Shown: one piece after another, positions 10,853 to 20,901 of the stretch
Numbering within the stretch: position 1 is the stretch's first letter
Layout: each line of letters opens with the position of its first letter
From: Xenorhabdus griffiniae
GTDB taxonomy: Bacteria > Pseudomonadota > Gammaproteobacteria > Enterobacterales > Enterobacteriaceae
Assembly: GCF_001028135.1 (NCBI RefSeq)
Contig: NZ_LDNM01000003.1
Span: forward strand, 62,001 to 126,000
Direction: 5' to 3'
DNA: 64,000 nt
Notes under the pieces: model-generated
The model's input: the letters and a program-made list of their open reading frames with translations, nothing else
What the model was told of the DNA's origin: nothing
Database searches by the model: none
Translations under genes and position numbers: made by a program

Positions 10853-12289
10853 CTATCCTTTCCAAACACGATAGTAATCACGTAACCGCTTAGTTATCTG
10901 CTCATCATGGCAAGAGAATGCAACCAAATCAGGAGGAGGCGTATAGATCGCATCAATAGATTCAACGTGCGCACGATACTTATTGTGTAAACCTTCATGG
11001 ATTAATTCATCCCATCCTGGCTTAATATTCCAGAGATATTCATAACCCATCGCGACTGTTTGCTGCGCCGCTTCTAAAATAGTTTTCTCTCGGTTAAGTC
11101 CCACTAAGGGCCGACGGATAGGTATAAAATCCCCCAGATCAATATCCAGATTAGGCCGCCCCATAAGTGCATTTGCAACATAATCCGCTAAAAGCGGAGA
11201 TTGATGCAAACCGTCCCGATATGTTCCCGTCACAAGCCACAACCCATCTATGCCACACTCCCCAATCAAGGGAAAACCATCTGCTGAGATGGGTCGATTG
11301 CCCACTTGAACAGCAATAATCTCAGATGCAAATAAATCAACGTTTATCTGATTGTAAACGCATTCTAAAAGGAACTGTGTGGTAGCAACTGTTGCATATT
11401 TACGAGGTTGGCTGAATACAAGATTGGTCGCACCAACGTAGAGAATACCATCACCACGCGGAACACAATGTAATCCACAAGCAAATGCGCGGTTAGGTGT
11501 TCGAATAACTGATGTTGGTAAATCATCGGGATTTTTAACTTTGAGTAAAACAGAAACTCCATGACCCGCAAAAAGCGGAGGGATCTTCTGCACGATAGAA
11601 AGCTGGTCTGATAATATATCAAGTGACTGCACTCCTGCTGCAATCACTACTTTATTTGCTGTAAAGCGCACCCCGTCGATGGTTTCAACACCGGTTATAG
11701 CCCCCTTTTCTGTAAGAACACGTTTAACATTATTATCAATAAGTTCTCCCCCTTCCTTGAGAAAAGCAGCATCCAGCATTTCAAGCAATATATGGGAATT
11801 AAGGGCATTTTCTTCTGAAATATAAATTCCTTTGAGCGAACGTACCAAATCGTTAGCTTTCATTCCCTTAATCGATTGCGGATCGACAACCTCATAGGGT
11901 TCATTATATTCACGAAGAATACTTTCTATCGCATCATAATTAACACTATCAACAGCAGCCATTCCTGCGGTATTGAGAATGACATGAGTACCTTTTGCAG
12001 TAAATAAAGGACGGGGATCTCCCGAAGATGCGATTAAACGCTGTGCCCATATTGACCAACGCGCTTTCGCGATACAATCCATTTTGAGTTTCAGTTTTCC
12101 ATAATCGCTCGCAATCAGCCCGCTGGTCACTTCACCAAAACAGCCATTCATTGCCCCCGCAGCTTTTGACGCTGCATTGCTACGATCAAGACGTCCCAAC
12201 CTGCATATTTTCAATTGGCGACTAGCCAGTTCATAAGCAATCGAACCTGCAATAGCACCAGATCCTACAACAATAACATCATACTTCAT
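10853..12289 (-). CDS. FAD-dependent amino acid oxidase-like protein (DAO fold)
   Basis: 478 residues. The N-terminal Rossmann motif VVGSGAIAGSIAYELASR (about 7-24) binds FAD, and VVIAAGVQS and QVGNRPISADGFPLIGE match the glycine oxidase/D-amino acid oxidase superfamily. An extra C-terminal stretch of about 90 residues beyond the usual DAO fold is not recognised. There is no twin-arginine or clear secretion signal. Members oxidise amines or amino acids to imino and then keto acids. Its convergent neighbour consumes 2-keto acids, so the pair may deaminate and then oxidatively decarboxylate an amino acid; that is inference. The substrate is not decided by the sequence. Confidence 0.8.
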   Translation of the reverse strand: MKYDVIVVGSGAIAGSIAYELASRQLKICRLGRLDRSNAASKAAGAMNGCFGEVTSGLIASDYGKLKLKMDCIAKARWSIWAQRLIASSGDPRPLFTAKGTHVILNTAGMAAVDSVNYDAIESILREYNEPYEVVDPQSIKGMKANDLVRSLKGIYISEENALNSHILLEMLDAAFLKEGGELIDNNVKRVLTEKGAITGVETIDGVRFTANKVVIAAGVQSLDILSDQLSIVQKIPPLFAGHGVSVLLKVKNPDDLPTSVIRTPNRAFACGLHCVPRGDGILYVGATNLVFSQPRKYATVATTQFLLECVYNQINVDLFASEIIAVQVGNRPISADGFPLIGECGIDGLWLVTGTYRDGLHQSPLLADYVANALMGRPNLDIDLGDFIPIRRPLVGLNREKTILEAAQQTVAMGYEYLWNIKPGWDELIHEGLHNKYRAHVESIDAIYTPPPDLVAFSCHDEQITKRLRDYYRVWKG

Positions 12290-12586
12290 CGGCTCTATCC
12301 TTGTTCACATTGACAGATAAACATCCTTAAGAAACCCTTAAGGACAGATTAGAGATGCTTTGCAGATAACTGGATTATGGAGAGCTTCCATCATACGTTC
12401 ACTCCCATTGCAGGGAGATTACGTTAAATTGATTTCTATGAGTGATTATAACGATCAATTCAATCTACCAAAGGATTTTAATATTCGTCAACATGAATAT
12501 GACAGAATCGCAACATTGTAACTGAGCAAATTTCAGTACCGCTGAATATTCAGAAAGTTGTTGGCTTTGGTTGGAATTTTGAAAAC
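12290..12586. promoter_or_regulatory. Leader region of the FAD oxidase-like gene, with two hairpins
   Basis: The 5' region on the minus strand holds two perfect inverted repeats. TCCTTAAG/CTTAAGGA has a 5-base loop (12324-12344), and CTCCC/GGGAG has a 6-base loop (12402-12417). I checked it against the glycine riboswitch core and did not find it. The hairpins suggest a structured leader or operators. The rest, up to 12586, shows no gene. Confidence 0.4.
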
Positions 12587-12610
12587 AAAAAAACGCACTT
12601 AGGCGCTTTT
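12587..12610 (-). terminator. Terminator of the tRNA-Gly pair
   Basis: On the minus strand an AAAAGCGC...GTGCGTTTTTTT structure lies about 45 nt downstream of the tRNA-Gly copy at 12654. The stem includes one G-U pair and ends in seven T residues. Confidence 0.6.
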
Positions 12611-12653
12611 CTTATGACTTGCAGACCTGGTTAGCAATCTACCGTCTTGAATT

Positions 12654-12729
<76 letters not shown>

Positions 12730-12783
12730 ATTTTGTACGGCTTGCATTAAGCCTGACTTGAAATACCCGAATAAATTTTAATT

Positions 12784-12859
<76 letters not shown>

Positions 12860-12911
12860 ATATATTCTGGCATATCGTACAGTTGAAATTTTTCATCGGT
12901 ACGGGGAGCGC

Positions 12912-12939
12912 ATTATACGAGAAATTATGCCGCTGGCAA
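12912..12939 (-). promoter_or_regulatory. Stable-RNA promoter of the tRNA-Gly operon
   Basis: On the minus strand TTGCCA is followed after 16 nt by a perfect TATAAT, then a GC-rich discriminator GCGCTCCCCG. Such a discriminator is typical of promoters under stringent control. The predicted start lies roughly 45 nt before the tRNA at 12859. Confidence 0.75.
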
Positions 12940-13076
12940 GTCCCACAACACAAAAAATTGTATTTTCCCTCCGATTGATGATTAAACCAGCAAACAATCC
13001 GCTTAACCATCAATACAGAGATTGATTTACATACAAATCTTATATCAAATACCGTTCTTTATTTTTAGATCACATT

Positions 13077-13622
13077 TTATTTTTGGATAAAATGCTCACG
13101 GTAATACACCAATTCAGCAATGGATTCCCGGATATCATCCAGGGCCTGATGGGTATTTTTCTTACTGAATCCTGACAGCATCTCAGGCTTCCAACGACGG
13201 GCCAATTCCTTAAGCGTACTGACATCCAAATAACGGTAGTGAAAATACTTTTCCAACTCTGGCATATAACGAAACAGGAAACGACGATCCTGTCCCACGC
13301 TATTGCCGCAAATGGGTGATTTTCCTGCCGGCACCCATTGTTCCAGAAAGGCAATAGTTGCTTTTTCAGCTTGCGCATCATCAAACTGGCTCTGCTTTAC
13401 ACGTTCTACCAATCCACTCGCAGTATGCGTCCGTACATTCCATTCGTCCATCAATGCCAATTGCGCATCCGGCTGATGAACCGCAATCACAGGCCCTTCT
13501 GCAAGGATATTCAATTCCGAATCGGTGACAATAGTTGCCATTTCAATTATGCGATCGCGCTCGGGATCTAACCCCGTCATCTCTAAATCTATCCAGATAA
13601 GATTGTTCTCACTTTTTGACAT
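13077..13622 (-). CDS. orn: Oligoribonuclease
   Basis: 181 residues. DEDDh-type 3'-5' exoribonuclease that degrades 2-5 nt RNAs and pGpG, the last step of RNA and c-di-GMP breakdown. The catalytic acid motifs are visible as [14 protein letters not shown] near residue 10 and [16 protein letters not shown] near residue 160, with [14 protein letters not shown] between. An AGGA lies upstream of the ATG. It is divergent from rsgA and follows the glycine tRNA genes, as in E. coli. Confidence 0.97.
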   Translation of the reverse strand: MSKSENNLIWIDLEMTGLDPERDRIIEMATIVTDSELNILAEGPVIAVHQPDAQLALMDEWNVRTHTASGLVERVKQSQFDDAQAEKATIAFLEQWVPAGKSPICGNSVGQDRRFLFRYMPELEKYFHYRYLDVSTLKELARRWKPEMLSGFSKKNTHQALDDIRESIAELVYYREHFIQK

Positions 13623-13745
13623 GATATATCCTAGTTTCCTTCAAAAGAGGTAGTCTGTATCTGTGAGGTATCATAACGGTTTTGATCACTCACAGCGATG
13701 ATCAGCAAGATAGATGAAATATAAACAAAAAATAAGTGAGGTTCG

Positions 13746-14804
13746 GTGGCTAAAAGTAAACTCTCCAAAGGGCAACAACGCCGTGTGCAAGCCAATCATC
13801 AGCGCAAGCTGAATAAGGCCGATGCTCAAAAGTCAGAAATGGATGACAGCCAGTTTGGTGAGCCACAAGAAGGGCTGGTGATCAGCCGATTCGGGCAACA
13901 TGCCGATATTGAGGCAGCCGACTCTTCTATACAGCGTTGCAATATCCGTAGAACAATCCACTCATTGGTCACGGGTGATCGCGTTGTATGGCGCCCCACG
14001 CTGCAACTCCAGTCTGATGTCAAAGTGAATGGTATTGTAGAAGCGGTCCATGAACGTACTTCCGTTCTTACTCGTCCTGACTACTATGATGGCATCAAAC
14101 CCATTGCATCAAATATCAACCAAATCGTGATAGTTTCCGCTATTTTGCCTGAACTCTCACTGAATATTATCGATCGCTATTTAGTCGCCTGTGAAACACT
14201 CAATATCGAGCCTCTGCTCGTACTCAATAAAATCGATCTGTTGGATGCCGAGAGCCGTGAGTGGGTTAACGATGTCATGGATATCTATCGCCATATCGGT
14301 TATCGCGTACTGGAAGTTTCCCGCTATACCGGCGAGGGTATCCCTGAACTCACCACGATGCTGACTAACAAAATCAGTATCTTTGCAGGCCAATCTGGCG
14401 TCGGGAAATCCAGCTTACTCAATACCCTGTTGCCCGACATGAAAGAAGATATCCTGGTCAATAATGTCTCAGATAACTCAGGTCTCGGGCAGCATACCAC
14501 GACCACCGCACGTCTTTACCATTTCCCACTGGGGGGAGATGTGATCGACTCTCCAGGTGTCCGTGAGTTTGGCCTGTGGCACCTAACGCCAGAACAGGTT
14601 ACACAAGGTTTTATCGAATTCCGCGAATATCTGGGGGGGTGCAAGTTCCGTGATTGCAAACATCTGGACGATCCGGGATGTGCCCTAAGAGAAGCATTGG
14701 AACAAGGCACCATTGCTCAGGAACGCTTCGAAAATTACCACCGGATTCTGGAAAGCATGGTACAGGTTAAACCACGCCGAAATTTCACAAGCGCTCACAA
14801 ATAA
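13746..14804 (+). CDS. rsgA: Ribosome small-subunit GTPase RsgA
   Basis: 352 residues with a GTG start at 13746. It is a late 30S maturation factor and a circularly permuted GTPase. The OB fold comes first, then NKIDLL (G4, about 160), and only later the P-loop [10 protein letters not shown] (about 217-226) and DSPGVREFG (G3). The zinc-binding end has [17 protein letters not shown] basic N-terminal tail ([14 protein letters not shown]) is typical. It precedes psd with a 94-nt gap. Confidence 0.97.
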   Translation: MAKSKLSKGQQRRVQANHQRKLNKADAQKSEMDDSQFGEPQEGLVISRFGQHADIEAADSSIQRCNIRRTIHSLVTGDRVVWRPTLQLQSDVKVNGIVEAVHERTSVLTRPDYYDGIKPIASNINQIVIVSAILPELSLNIIDRYLVACETLNIEPLLVLNKIDLLDAESREWVNDVMDIYRHIGYRVLEVSRYTGEGIPELTTMLTNKISIFAGQSGVGKSSLLNTLLPDMKEDILVNNVSDNSGLGQHTTTTARLYHFPLGGDVIDSPGVREFGLWHLTPEQVTQGFIEFREYLGGCKFRDCKHLDDPGCALREALEQGTIAQERFENYHRILESMVQVKPRRNFTSAHK

Positions 14805-14898
14805 GGCAATAATTAATGATACCCTGACATTAAAAATAATGGCAGGTACAATAGCCGACTTTTGTCCAATTTGCCAAGAAGAGATCCAAGAGGTTGAC

Positions 14899-15804
14899 GT
14901 GCTGGATAATTTTAAAATCAGTCTACAATATTTACTGCCAAAACAATGCATTACAAAACTGGCAGGTTGGTTTGCCAATAAAAAAGCGGGCTGGCTGACA
15001 CAGCTTGCAATCAAGGCTTTCGCTAAGGCCTATAAAGTGGATATGAATGAGGCAAAGGATCCTTCATTCACGGCTTATTCAACATTTAATGAATTTTTTG
15101 TTCGCCCTCTTAAGGAAGGCATTCGCCCTATCGCCAATGAAATCCACCAATTGGCTCTACCAGCAGACGGCACCGTCAGCCAGCTTGGGGCGATCCGCGA
15201 AGATCAGATTATTCAGGCTAAAGGCCACTATTACACGATAGAAGCATTGCTGGCAGGGCAGTATCAACTGGCCGAACAGTTCCGTCATGGTCAATTTATC
15301 ACGACTTACTTATCACCAAGGGATTATCACCGTGTCCACATGCCATGTGATGGCGTGCTCAAGGAGATGATCTATGTCCCTGGTGATCTGTTCTCAGTAA
15401 ACCCATTGACGGCAGCCAATGTGCCAAACTTATTTGCACGTAATGAACGCGTCATCTGTTTATTTGAGACAGCGTTTGGTCCCATGGTGCAAATTCTGGT
15501 TGGTGCGACCATTGTTGGCAGTATTGAAACTGTCTGGAGTGGCTGTGTCACACCTCCGCGTGAAGGCATCATCAAGCGTTGGACCTACCCTACAGAAGGC
15601 CAAGAAGGCGTCATCTCCCTCAAAAAAGGCGAGGAAATGGGACGCTTCAAGCTGGGTTCAACCGTGATCAATCTGTTTGCTGCTAATCAGATTAATTTTG
15701 CCAACCACTTATACAGTGGTTCACAAACCCGTATGGGAGACATGATGGCGCAGACTGCCACATCAGAAGAACCCACAGTAAATAACGATGAATCAATGAA
15801 TTAA
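14899..15804 (+). CDS. psd: Phosphatidylserine decarboxylase proenzyme
   Basis: 301 residues from the GTG at 14899, which has AAGAGG 5 nt upstream and aligns with the E. coli N-terminus (…[12 protein letters not shown]). A longer in-frame reading back to 14713 overlaps rsgA and looks non-coding. The inner-membrane enzyme makes phosphatidylethanolamine. The self-cleavage site is LGST, in [13 protein letters not shown] near the C-terminus, where serine becomes the pyruvoyl group; [15 protein letters not shown] is also diagnostic. Followed 40 nt later by mscM, as in E. coli. Confidence 0.95.
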   Translation: MLDNFKISLQYLLPKQCITKLAGWFANKKAGWLTQLAIKAFAKAYKVDMNEAKDPSFTAYSTFNEFFVRPLKEGIRPIANEIHQLALPADGTVSQLGAIREDQIIQAKGHYYTIEALLAGQYQLAEQFRHGQFITTYLSPRDYHRVHMPCDGVLKEMIYVPGDLFSVNPLTAANVPNLFARNERVICLFETAFGPMVQILVGATIVGSIETVWSGCVTPPREGIIKRWTYPTEGQEGVISLKKGEEMGRFKLGSTVINLFAANQINFANHLYSGSQTRMGDMMAQTATSEEPTVNNDESMN

Positions 15805-15844
15805 AGGTATCATCAACTAATTTATAACCAAGGAGCCCCTTATT

Positions 15845-18800
15845 GTGCGCCTGATTATCAGTCTACTTCTCAGCCTCTTAATTGCGAGCCAGGCTTTTGC
15901 TTCTGTGTCCCCGTTGGATGAAACCCAACTAAAACAAGAGCTGAAGCAGGTTGGAGGCAGTAAACGCTCACAAGATTCTGAAATCGCACATGCACTTCAA
16001 GGGGCAATAAATTGGGTTAATGATACAAAATCCGCCAATGAGCGTACCCAGAAGTACCGACAGGCAATTGATGAATTTCCTAAAATCATCAAAGATCTGC
16101 GCCAAAAAATCCTTGCTGAAAACAATGCTGCTACTTCCATTCCGGCCAATCAACCTATCAGCAATTTAGAACAGCAAATTATCCAGACCAATAATGAATT
16201 ACAGGAACAAGGACACCAATTACAGCGCGAACAGGATAAACTCCGAGAAATCAGTGATTCCATGAGTCAATTGCCTCAACAACAGGCTGAGGCAAAGCGT
16301 TTGCTTGCTGAGGCAACTTCCCGGTTCCAGTCTCTGGATTCACCTTCCACGCCACTGGCCAAAGCGCAATTAGCGTTGGCGCAAGCAGAAGTCAATGCGC
16401 GTAGGGCTATGGCTGATGAACTGGAGATAGCTCAACTTTCTGTCAATAATCGTCAGGAGATTGCGCGCATACGCGCAGAATTATACAAAAAACGCTATCA
16501 ACGGCTGGATCTTAAACTCCAGCAATTACGCAGCCTGTTAAATACCCAACGCCAGCAGAAAACGGAATCTGCACTGGAGTATACAGAAATGCTGGCGGAG
16601 CAGAGTGGAGAAAAATTGCCAACGTTTTTGCAGGATGAACTCCAGCAAAACCGCCAATTATCGCAAATGCTCAATCAACAGGCCCTGAGAATGGAAGCCA
16701 TTGGCTCAAAACAGCGCAAGGCCAATAGCGAAATTCTTTTTGTTCTCCAAACACTCAATACTATCCGTGAACAAGCACAATGGCTAAACGATTCCACTGC
16801 GCTTGGCGAAACCTTGAGGGCGAGAGTCACCCATATTCCCGATATGTCAAAATCCCAGCAAATTGACAGGGATATTGTCGAATTACGGGTCGAAAGACTG
16901 AAATATGAGGAAATGCTGGAAAACCTGCAACGGCCTCCTGAGCAAACATTGCCCTTATATCACACGCTGATGCCAGAGCAAAAGAAGGTCTACGAATCAC
17001 TTATCCGCACCAAGAAAGAGCTATTAAATTCCCTGCTATCAGGATATGACAATGAGATACTGGAACAGACTCAATTCAAGGTCATCACCAACAAATTAAA
17101 TGATGCCCTGAAAGAAGTTCAGGATGCTACCCATCGCTATCTGTTCTGGGTAGCGGATGTCAATCCTATATCGCTCAATTATCCATTGCAGGTGGTGCAG
17201 AATCTGACGCTTCTGTTATCTCTGGATACGTTCTCTCAATTGGGTGCCGCCATCCACAGCATGTTGACTAAACAAGATACTCTGCTCTATTTGCTGGGGA
17301 CTTTATTACTGGTCATTTTTAGTGTTAGCTCACACCGCCAGTATCATGCTTTTCTTGAGCGTTCGAGCAACCGCATCGGTAAAGTGACACAAGATCATTT
17401 CTCTTTGACTATGCGCACCGTTTTTTGGTCTGTTGTTGCGGCATTACCGTTACCAATGCTTTGGTCAGCCATTGGTTATGGATTGCAAAACGCATGGCAG
17501 TATCCGATGGCTACCGCAATAGGTAACGGTGTACGTGAAACCACCCCCGTTCTGTGGGTCTTTATGCTCAGTGCGGCCTTTGCCCATCCCAATGGCTTAT
17601 TTATCGCCCACTTTCGCTGGCCGGAAGAACGTATCAAGCGAGCGATGCGTTTCTACCGTCTTTCCATTTTCCTGATCGTGCCCCTGATGATGGCATTGAT
17701 CACTTTTAATCATTACAAAGACCAGGATTTTATCGCAACCCTCGGCAGGCTCTGTTTCATCATGCTCTGTATCTCGCTGAGTCTGGTCACCAGCAGCTTA
17801 AAACGCGCCGGCATTCCACTCTATATGGACAAACATGGTTCAGGCGAGAATATTGTCAGCTCTGTTCTATGGTGGATACTCCTCTCGGCCCCAATCTTAG
17901 CGGCACTCGCTTCGATCCTGGGTTATCTGCAAACCTCACAAGCACTATTAGGCCGTCTGGAAACCTCCGTCGCTATCTGGTTCTTCCTGCTGGTCGTTTA
18001 CCACATTGTCCGTCGATGGATGCTGATCCAGCGCCGTAAGATCGCTTTTGAGCGGGCAAAACAACGTCGTGCGGAGATATTGGCCCAGCGAGCCAAAAGT
18101 GAGGAAGATGCTGGCAATATTAATAGCAGTGTAGAAGGTGCAATCGAAGTTGAAGAACCCGTCATCGATTTGGATGCCATCAGTGCCCAATCGTTAGGAT
18201 TAGTACGTTCAATCCTGACAATGATAGCACTGGTTTCACTTATCCTATTGTGGTCTGAGTTACATTCAGCGTTCTCTTTTCTTGAAAATATCCGGCTTTG
18301 GGACGTGAGTACAACCATCAACGGTGTTGATAGCGTTCAGCCAATTACCCTGGGTTCCGTATTAATTGCAATCTTAGTTATTGTCATTACTACACAGCTT
18401 GTCCGTAACTTGCCAGCCCTGCTGGAACTCGCCCTGTTACAGCATTTAGTGCTGACACCGGGAACCGGTTATGCCATTACGACACTGACCAAATATAGCA
18501 TTACCCTCATTGGTGGCCTGGTGGGTTTTTCACTGGTGGGTATTGAATGGTCAAAAATACAATGGCTGATTGCTGCAATGGGGGTTGGGCTGGGTTTTGG
18601 CTTACAGGAAATTTTCACCAATATTATTTCTGGCCTGATCATCTTATTTGAAAAACCGATCCGCATTGGTGATACCGTGACTATCCGTGGTCTGACAGGC
18701 AGTATCACGAAGATCAATACGCGGGCAACAACGCTGTCTGATTGGGACAAAAAAGAGATTATTGTTCCCAACAAGGCCTTTATTACAGAGCAATTCATCA

Positions 18801-19189
18801 ACTGGTCACTGTCTGACACAATCACGCGTATCGTCCTGACAATCCCTGTGCCGGCTGATGTTGACTCTGCAAACGCCACCGACATATTAATGTCTGCCGC
18901 CAAAAGTTCGCCCTTTATTCTCGATAACCCGATGCCGGAAGTGTATTTAGTGGATTTGCAACAAGGCATTCAGATTTATGAACTACGTGCTTATGCCGCA
19001 GAGATGGGGCATCGTATGCCTGCCCGTCATGAAGTGCATCAACATATTTTGCAGGAATTCCGCAAACATGATATCACCTTGCCATTCCCACCATTCCAGG
19101 CACGGGTTGATATTTTTGGACAAGAGATCCGCAGTGCTACAACTAACTTCACGGGCCGTAATCCCCCACGCAGGCCGGGAGAACTATAG
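15845..19189 (+). CDS. mscM: Miniconductance mechanosensitive channel MscM
   Basis: 1114 residues with a GTG start and an AAGGAG ribosome site about 10 nt upstream. An N-terminal signal peptide (LIISLLLSLLIASQAFA) precedes a long periplasmic coiled-coil domain rich in Q, E and L (about 20-460). Then come many membrane helices (about 480-940) and the MscS pore and beta domain, with GLGFGLQEIFTNIISGLIILFEKPIRIGD near residue 915. It opens under membrane tension during hypo-osmotic shock. It probably forms an operon with psd. The E. coli homologue is 1107 residues. Confidence 0.95.
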   Translation: MRLIISLLLSLLIASQAFASVSPLDETQLKQELKQVGGSKRSQDSEIAHALQGAINWVNDTKSANERTQKYRQAIDEFPKIIKDLRQKILAENNAATSIPANQPISNLEQQIIQTNNELQEQGHQLQREQDKLREISDSMSQLPQQQAEAKRLLAEATSRFQSLDSPSTPLAKAQLALAQAEVNARRAMADELEIAQLSVNNRQEIARIRAELYKKRYQRLDLKLQQLRSLLNTQRQQKTESALEYTEMLAEQSGEKLPTFLQDELQQNRQLSQMLNQQALRMEAIGSKQRKANSEILFVLQTLNTIREQAQWLNDSTALGETLRARVTHIPDMSKSQQIDRDIVELRVERLKYEEMLENLQRPPEQTLPLYHTLMPEQKKVYESLIRTKKELLNSLLSGYDNEILEQTQFKVITNKLNDALKEVQDATHRYLFWVADVNPISLNYPLQVVQNLTLLLSLDTFSQLGAAIHSMLTKQDTLLYLLGTLLLVIFSVSSHRQYHAFLERSSNRIGKVTQDHFSLTMRTVFWSVVAALPLPMLWSAIGYGLQNAWQYPMATAIGNGVRETTPVLWVFMLSAAFAHPNGLFIAHFRWPEERIKRAMRFYRLSIFLIVPLMMALITFNHYKDQDFIATLGRLCFIMLCISLSLVTSSLKRAGIPLYMDKHGSGENIVSSVLWWILLSAPILAALASILGYLQTSQALLGRLETSVAIWFFLLVVYHIVRRWMLIQRRKIAFERAKQRRAEILAQRAKSEEDAGNINSSVEGAIEVEEPVIDLDAISAQSLGLVRSILTMIALVSLILLWSELHSAFSFLENIRLWDVSTTINGVDSVQPITLGSVLIAILVIVITTQLVRNLPALLELALLQHLVLTPGTGYAITTLTKYSITLIGGLVGFSLVGIEWSKIQWLIAAMGVGLGFGLQEIFTNIISGLIILFEKPIRIGDTVTIRGLTGSITKINTRATTLSDWDKKEIIVPNKAFITEQFINWSLSDTITRIVLTIPVPADVDSANATDILMSAAKSSPFILDNPMPEVYLVDLQQGIQIYELRAYAAEMGHRMPARHEVHQHILQEFRKHDITLPFPPFQARVDIFGQEIRSATTNFTGRNPPRRPGEL

Positions 19190-19318
19190 CCTATGCCAAT
19201 CTCACCACATGTCCAAACGCATACCTTTTTAAATTAGCGAATACCTATGCTTTCAGGCTACGGGAGTTTAGGTTCGCCACCCGAAGGTGATCCTGACAGG
19301 CGAGGGATCGTTTTGTAG

Positions 19319-19588
19319 AAAAAGATATTAACGGTCAGGCAGGAGAGAGCCATCACTCAGGGAAAGGCTATCAGGCAAGGTCAAAAACCTGAATCTTTTA
19401 CTTTGGAGGAACTTACATTGATATGGTCTAAATATACCCATTTTTCAGCACATTGGAATAATGTGAAAACAAAAGATAATAAAATCAAAGGTGATATTTA
19501 TCCGGCAGAAATTGCTTATGCGAACCGTCCTAATCGTGATTGGCGCAGAACTATTTTTGATAACAATGGAAAGGACATCTCAAAATGA
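19319..19588 (+). pseudogene. C-terminal fragment of an unknown protein
   Basis: An open frame runs from just after a stop at 19316-19318 to TGA at 19586-19588. It has no ATG; a TTG at 19403 would give 61 residues. The reading (…FTLEELTLIWSKYTHF… to …RRTIFDNNGKDISK) has protein-like composition and looks like the tail of a longer gene. Its stop overlaps the next ATG (ATGA), the pattern of a coupled gene pair. DUF2931 genes often follow type VI effector genes in related bacteria, so this could be an effector remnant. That is a guess; I do not recognise the family. Confidence 0.35.
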
Positions 19589-20320
19589 GAAAAAAAGCAT
19601 TAATTTTATTGATTATGATAGGGCATATTCTGCTGATATTAGGTGGATTTGCTTATATATACATTAATGAACTTGCTAAAGCGTTTGGGTACTCAGAAAA
19701 TCGTGTCGTGAATTACAAACCCATTGTACGCAACAGTGAACCACTGCCTTATGATAAATGGAGATTCCAATTTATTACCCCAGAATATTTTTATGCCAGT
19801 ATTAGTTTTGTTCAATTTTTGGATGAAGATAATTATATTGTGCAAAAAATTTATGCCTGATGGAGCAGATTCAGATTTTAGAAGTGTGAATTCATGGAGT
19901 AAGAAGTTAGGAGGGGGGGCTAGCGGAATTAAAAATCATGGTGAAGCCTTACCTCAGTCATTATTAGTTTGCTGGGATTCGGTGATTGATAAAAAAACCT
20001 ACCAAACAAAATTTATTTTTACACCAGATGTCCGAAAACTGATGAGAAAGCCTTCTGCCGGGCACTCAGTTAAAAATCGTGTATTCTATCGAGATACCTT
20101 ATTTATTGGCCTAGCTCCTGGTGGAACTGCTAAGGCTTGGTTACGGGGTTATGATAAAAACGATGGCAATAATATTTTGATTGCTATAGGAGAGTCAGTT
20201 TCTGGTGATGAAATGACTGTATGCCAGAATAAGACAAAACACCCCGATGGATATAGTGAATATTCTGAGGAAATAAAATCCTTTATCAAAGGGAAAAAAT
20301 ACCCCTATGGAGAATGGTAA
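19585..20320 (+). pseudogene. DUF2931 family protein, frameshifted
   Basis: Two frames together give one DUF2931-like protein of about 244 residues. The first (19585-19860) has a hydrophobic N-terminus (LILLIMIGHILLILGGFAYIYI) and PYDKWRFQFITPEYF. The second frame carries LGGGASGI, LLVCWDSVIDKKTYQTKF, LFIGLAPGGTAKAWLRG and ends KGKKYPYGEW. The break lies at a run of six A at 19844-19849; removing one A gives a continuous reading IVQKFMPDGADSDF. Function unknown. Causes could be a real mutation, transcriptional slippage or a sequencing error. There is no ordinary second start for the 3' part. Confidence 0.75.
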
Positions 20321-20342
20321 AACGGCCATTTTGAAATCGCCT

Positions 20343-20375
20343 CAACATCAGAAGTTGGCATGATTTCTGATGTTG
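20343..20375. repeat. Perfect inverted repeat after the DUF2931 gene
   Basis: The 11-bp arms CAACATCAGAA and TTCTGATGTTG enclose an 11-base loop. There is no U-tract on either side. It may be a transcription stop helped by Rho or an element end. Confidence 0.5.
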
Positions 20376-20420
20376 GAACTTGAGACCAATCCAGAGCGAG
20401 GGCGAGAACGTGAACGTTTT

Positions 20421-20828
20421 ATGAACACAATTGGAGCAAAAATAACTAAGAAAATATTAGCATTGTTACTTTGCTCAAGCATGATATTTGGATTAACTGC
20501 TTGTCACTCTTATCCGTCCGGAAAGCGGGTAGTGACCTATAGCTGGATTAACGCAATAAGTGCAACATGCGACCCGATATAGGCTTCCATTGGCGTCAGC
20601 CCATTTAAAATCTTTCTTGGTGTCATATTCAGCCTCAATTCCATATCGCTGATACCTTACCCCGTCAGTGGGCTAAAAGCGGTTCCCTTAGGCCATTGGC
20701 GACGAACTAAACCCTTTGTAGCAAGAGTTTATGGTTTCACATATATAAGTAAAAAAGGGAAACAAGTAGATTTTGAGGAGAATGTGGAGGCTTATGACGC
20801 AGAAAAAAAAGACTGCATTTGGAAATAA
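20421..20828 (+). pseudogene. Small lipoprotein gene interrupted by an IS fragment
   Basis: The 5' part begins MNTIGAKITKKILALLL and has a lipobox LTAC near residue 29, so it is a predicted lipoprotein signal. After about 38 codons it runs into sequence of an IS30-like tail and stops at 20580-20582. Beyond the remnant, at about 20664-20826 and in the same frame, coding-like sequence resumes (PLGHWRRTKPFVARVYGF, then YDAEKKDCIWK) and ends in TAA at 20826-20828. The simplest reading is one gene split by the remnant. The protein family is not recognised. Confidence 0.45.
20537..20656 (-). mobile_element. 3' remnant of an IS30-like transposase
   Basis: The minus-strand frame reads MELRLNMTPRKILNGLTP, then EAYIGSHVALIALIQL and a stop at 20537. 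The pattern RPRK-(8)-TP-E-(8)-VALI is typical of the last residues of IS30-family transposases. Only about 40 codons remain before an in-frame stop upstream, and no terminal repeats are seen. Confidence 0.55.
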
Positions 20829-20876
20829 ACGTGACGTTGTTTAAGATTTTGTGTAATCGCCATTTCATGTTAAATG

Positions 20877-20901
20877 AGACCGTCTAGGCGGTCTTATTGG
20901 A
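20877..20901 (+). terminator. Probable terminator after the split lipoprotein gene
   Basis: AGACCG and CGGTCT form a hairpin with loop TCTAGG, followed by TATT. It lies about 50 nt after the TAA of the lipoprotein remnant. Confidence 0.5.

Noticed and set aside
12324-12417. Glycine riboswitch before the FAD oxidase-like gene
   Set aside because: The conserved aptamer core could not be found on the transcribed strand.
14713-14898. Longer psd start overlapping rsgA
   Set aside because: The added 62 residues do not look like Psd, and the GTG at 14899 has a good ribosome site and matches the family N-terminus.
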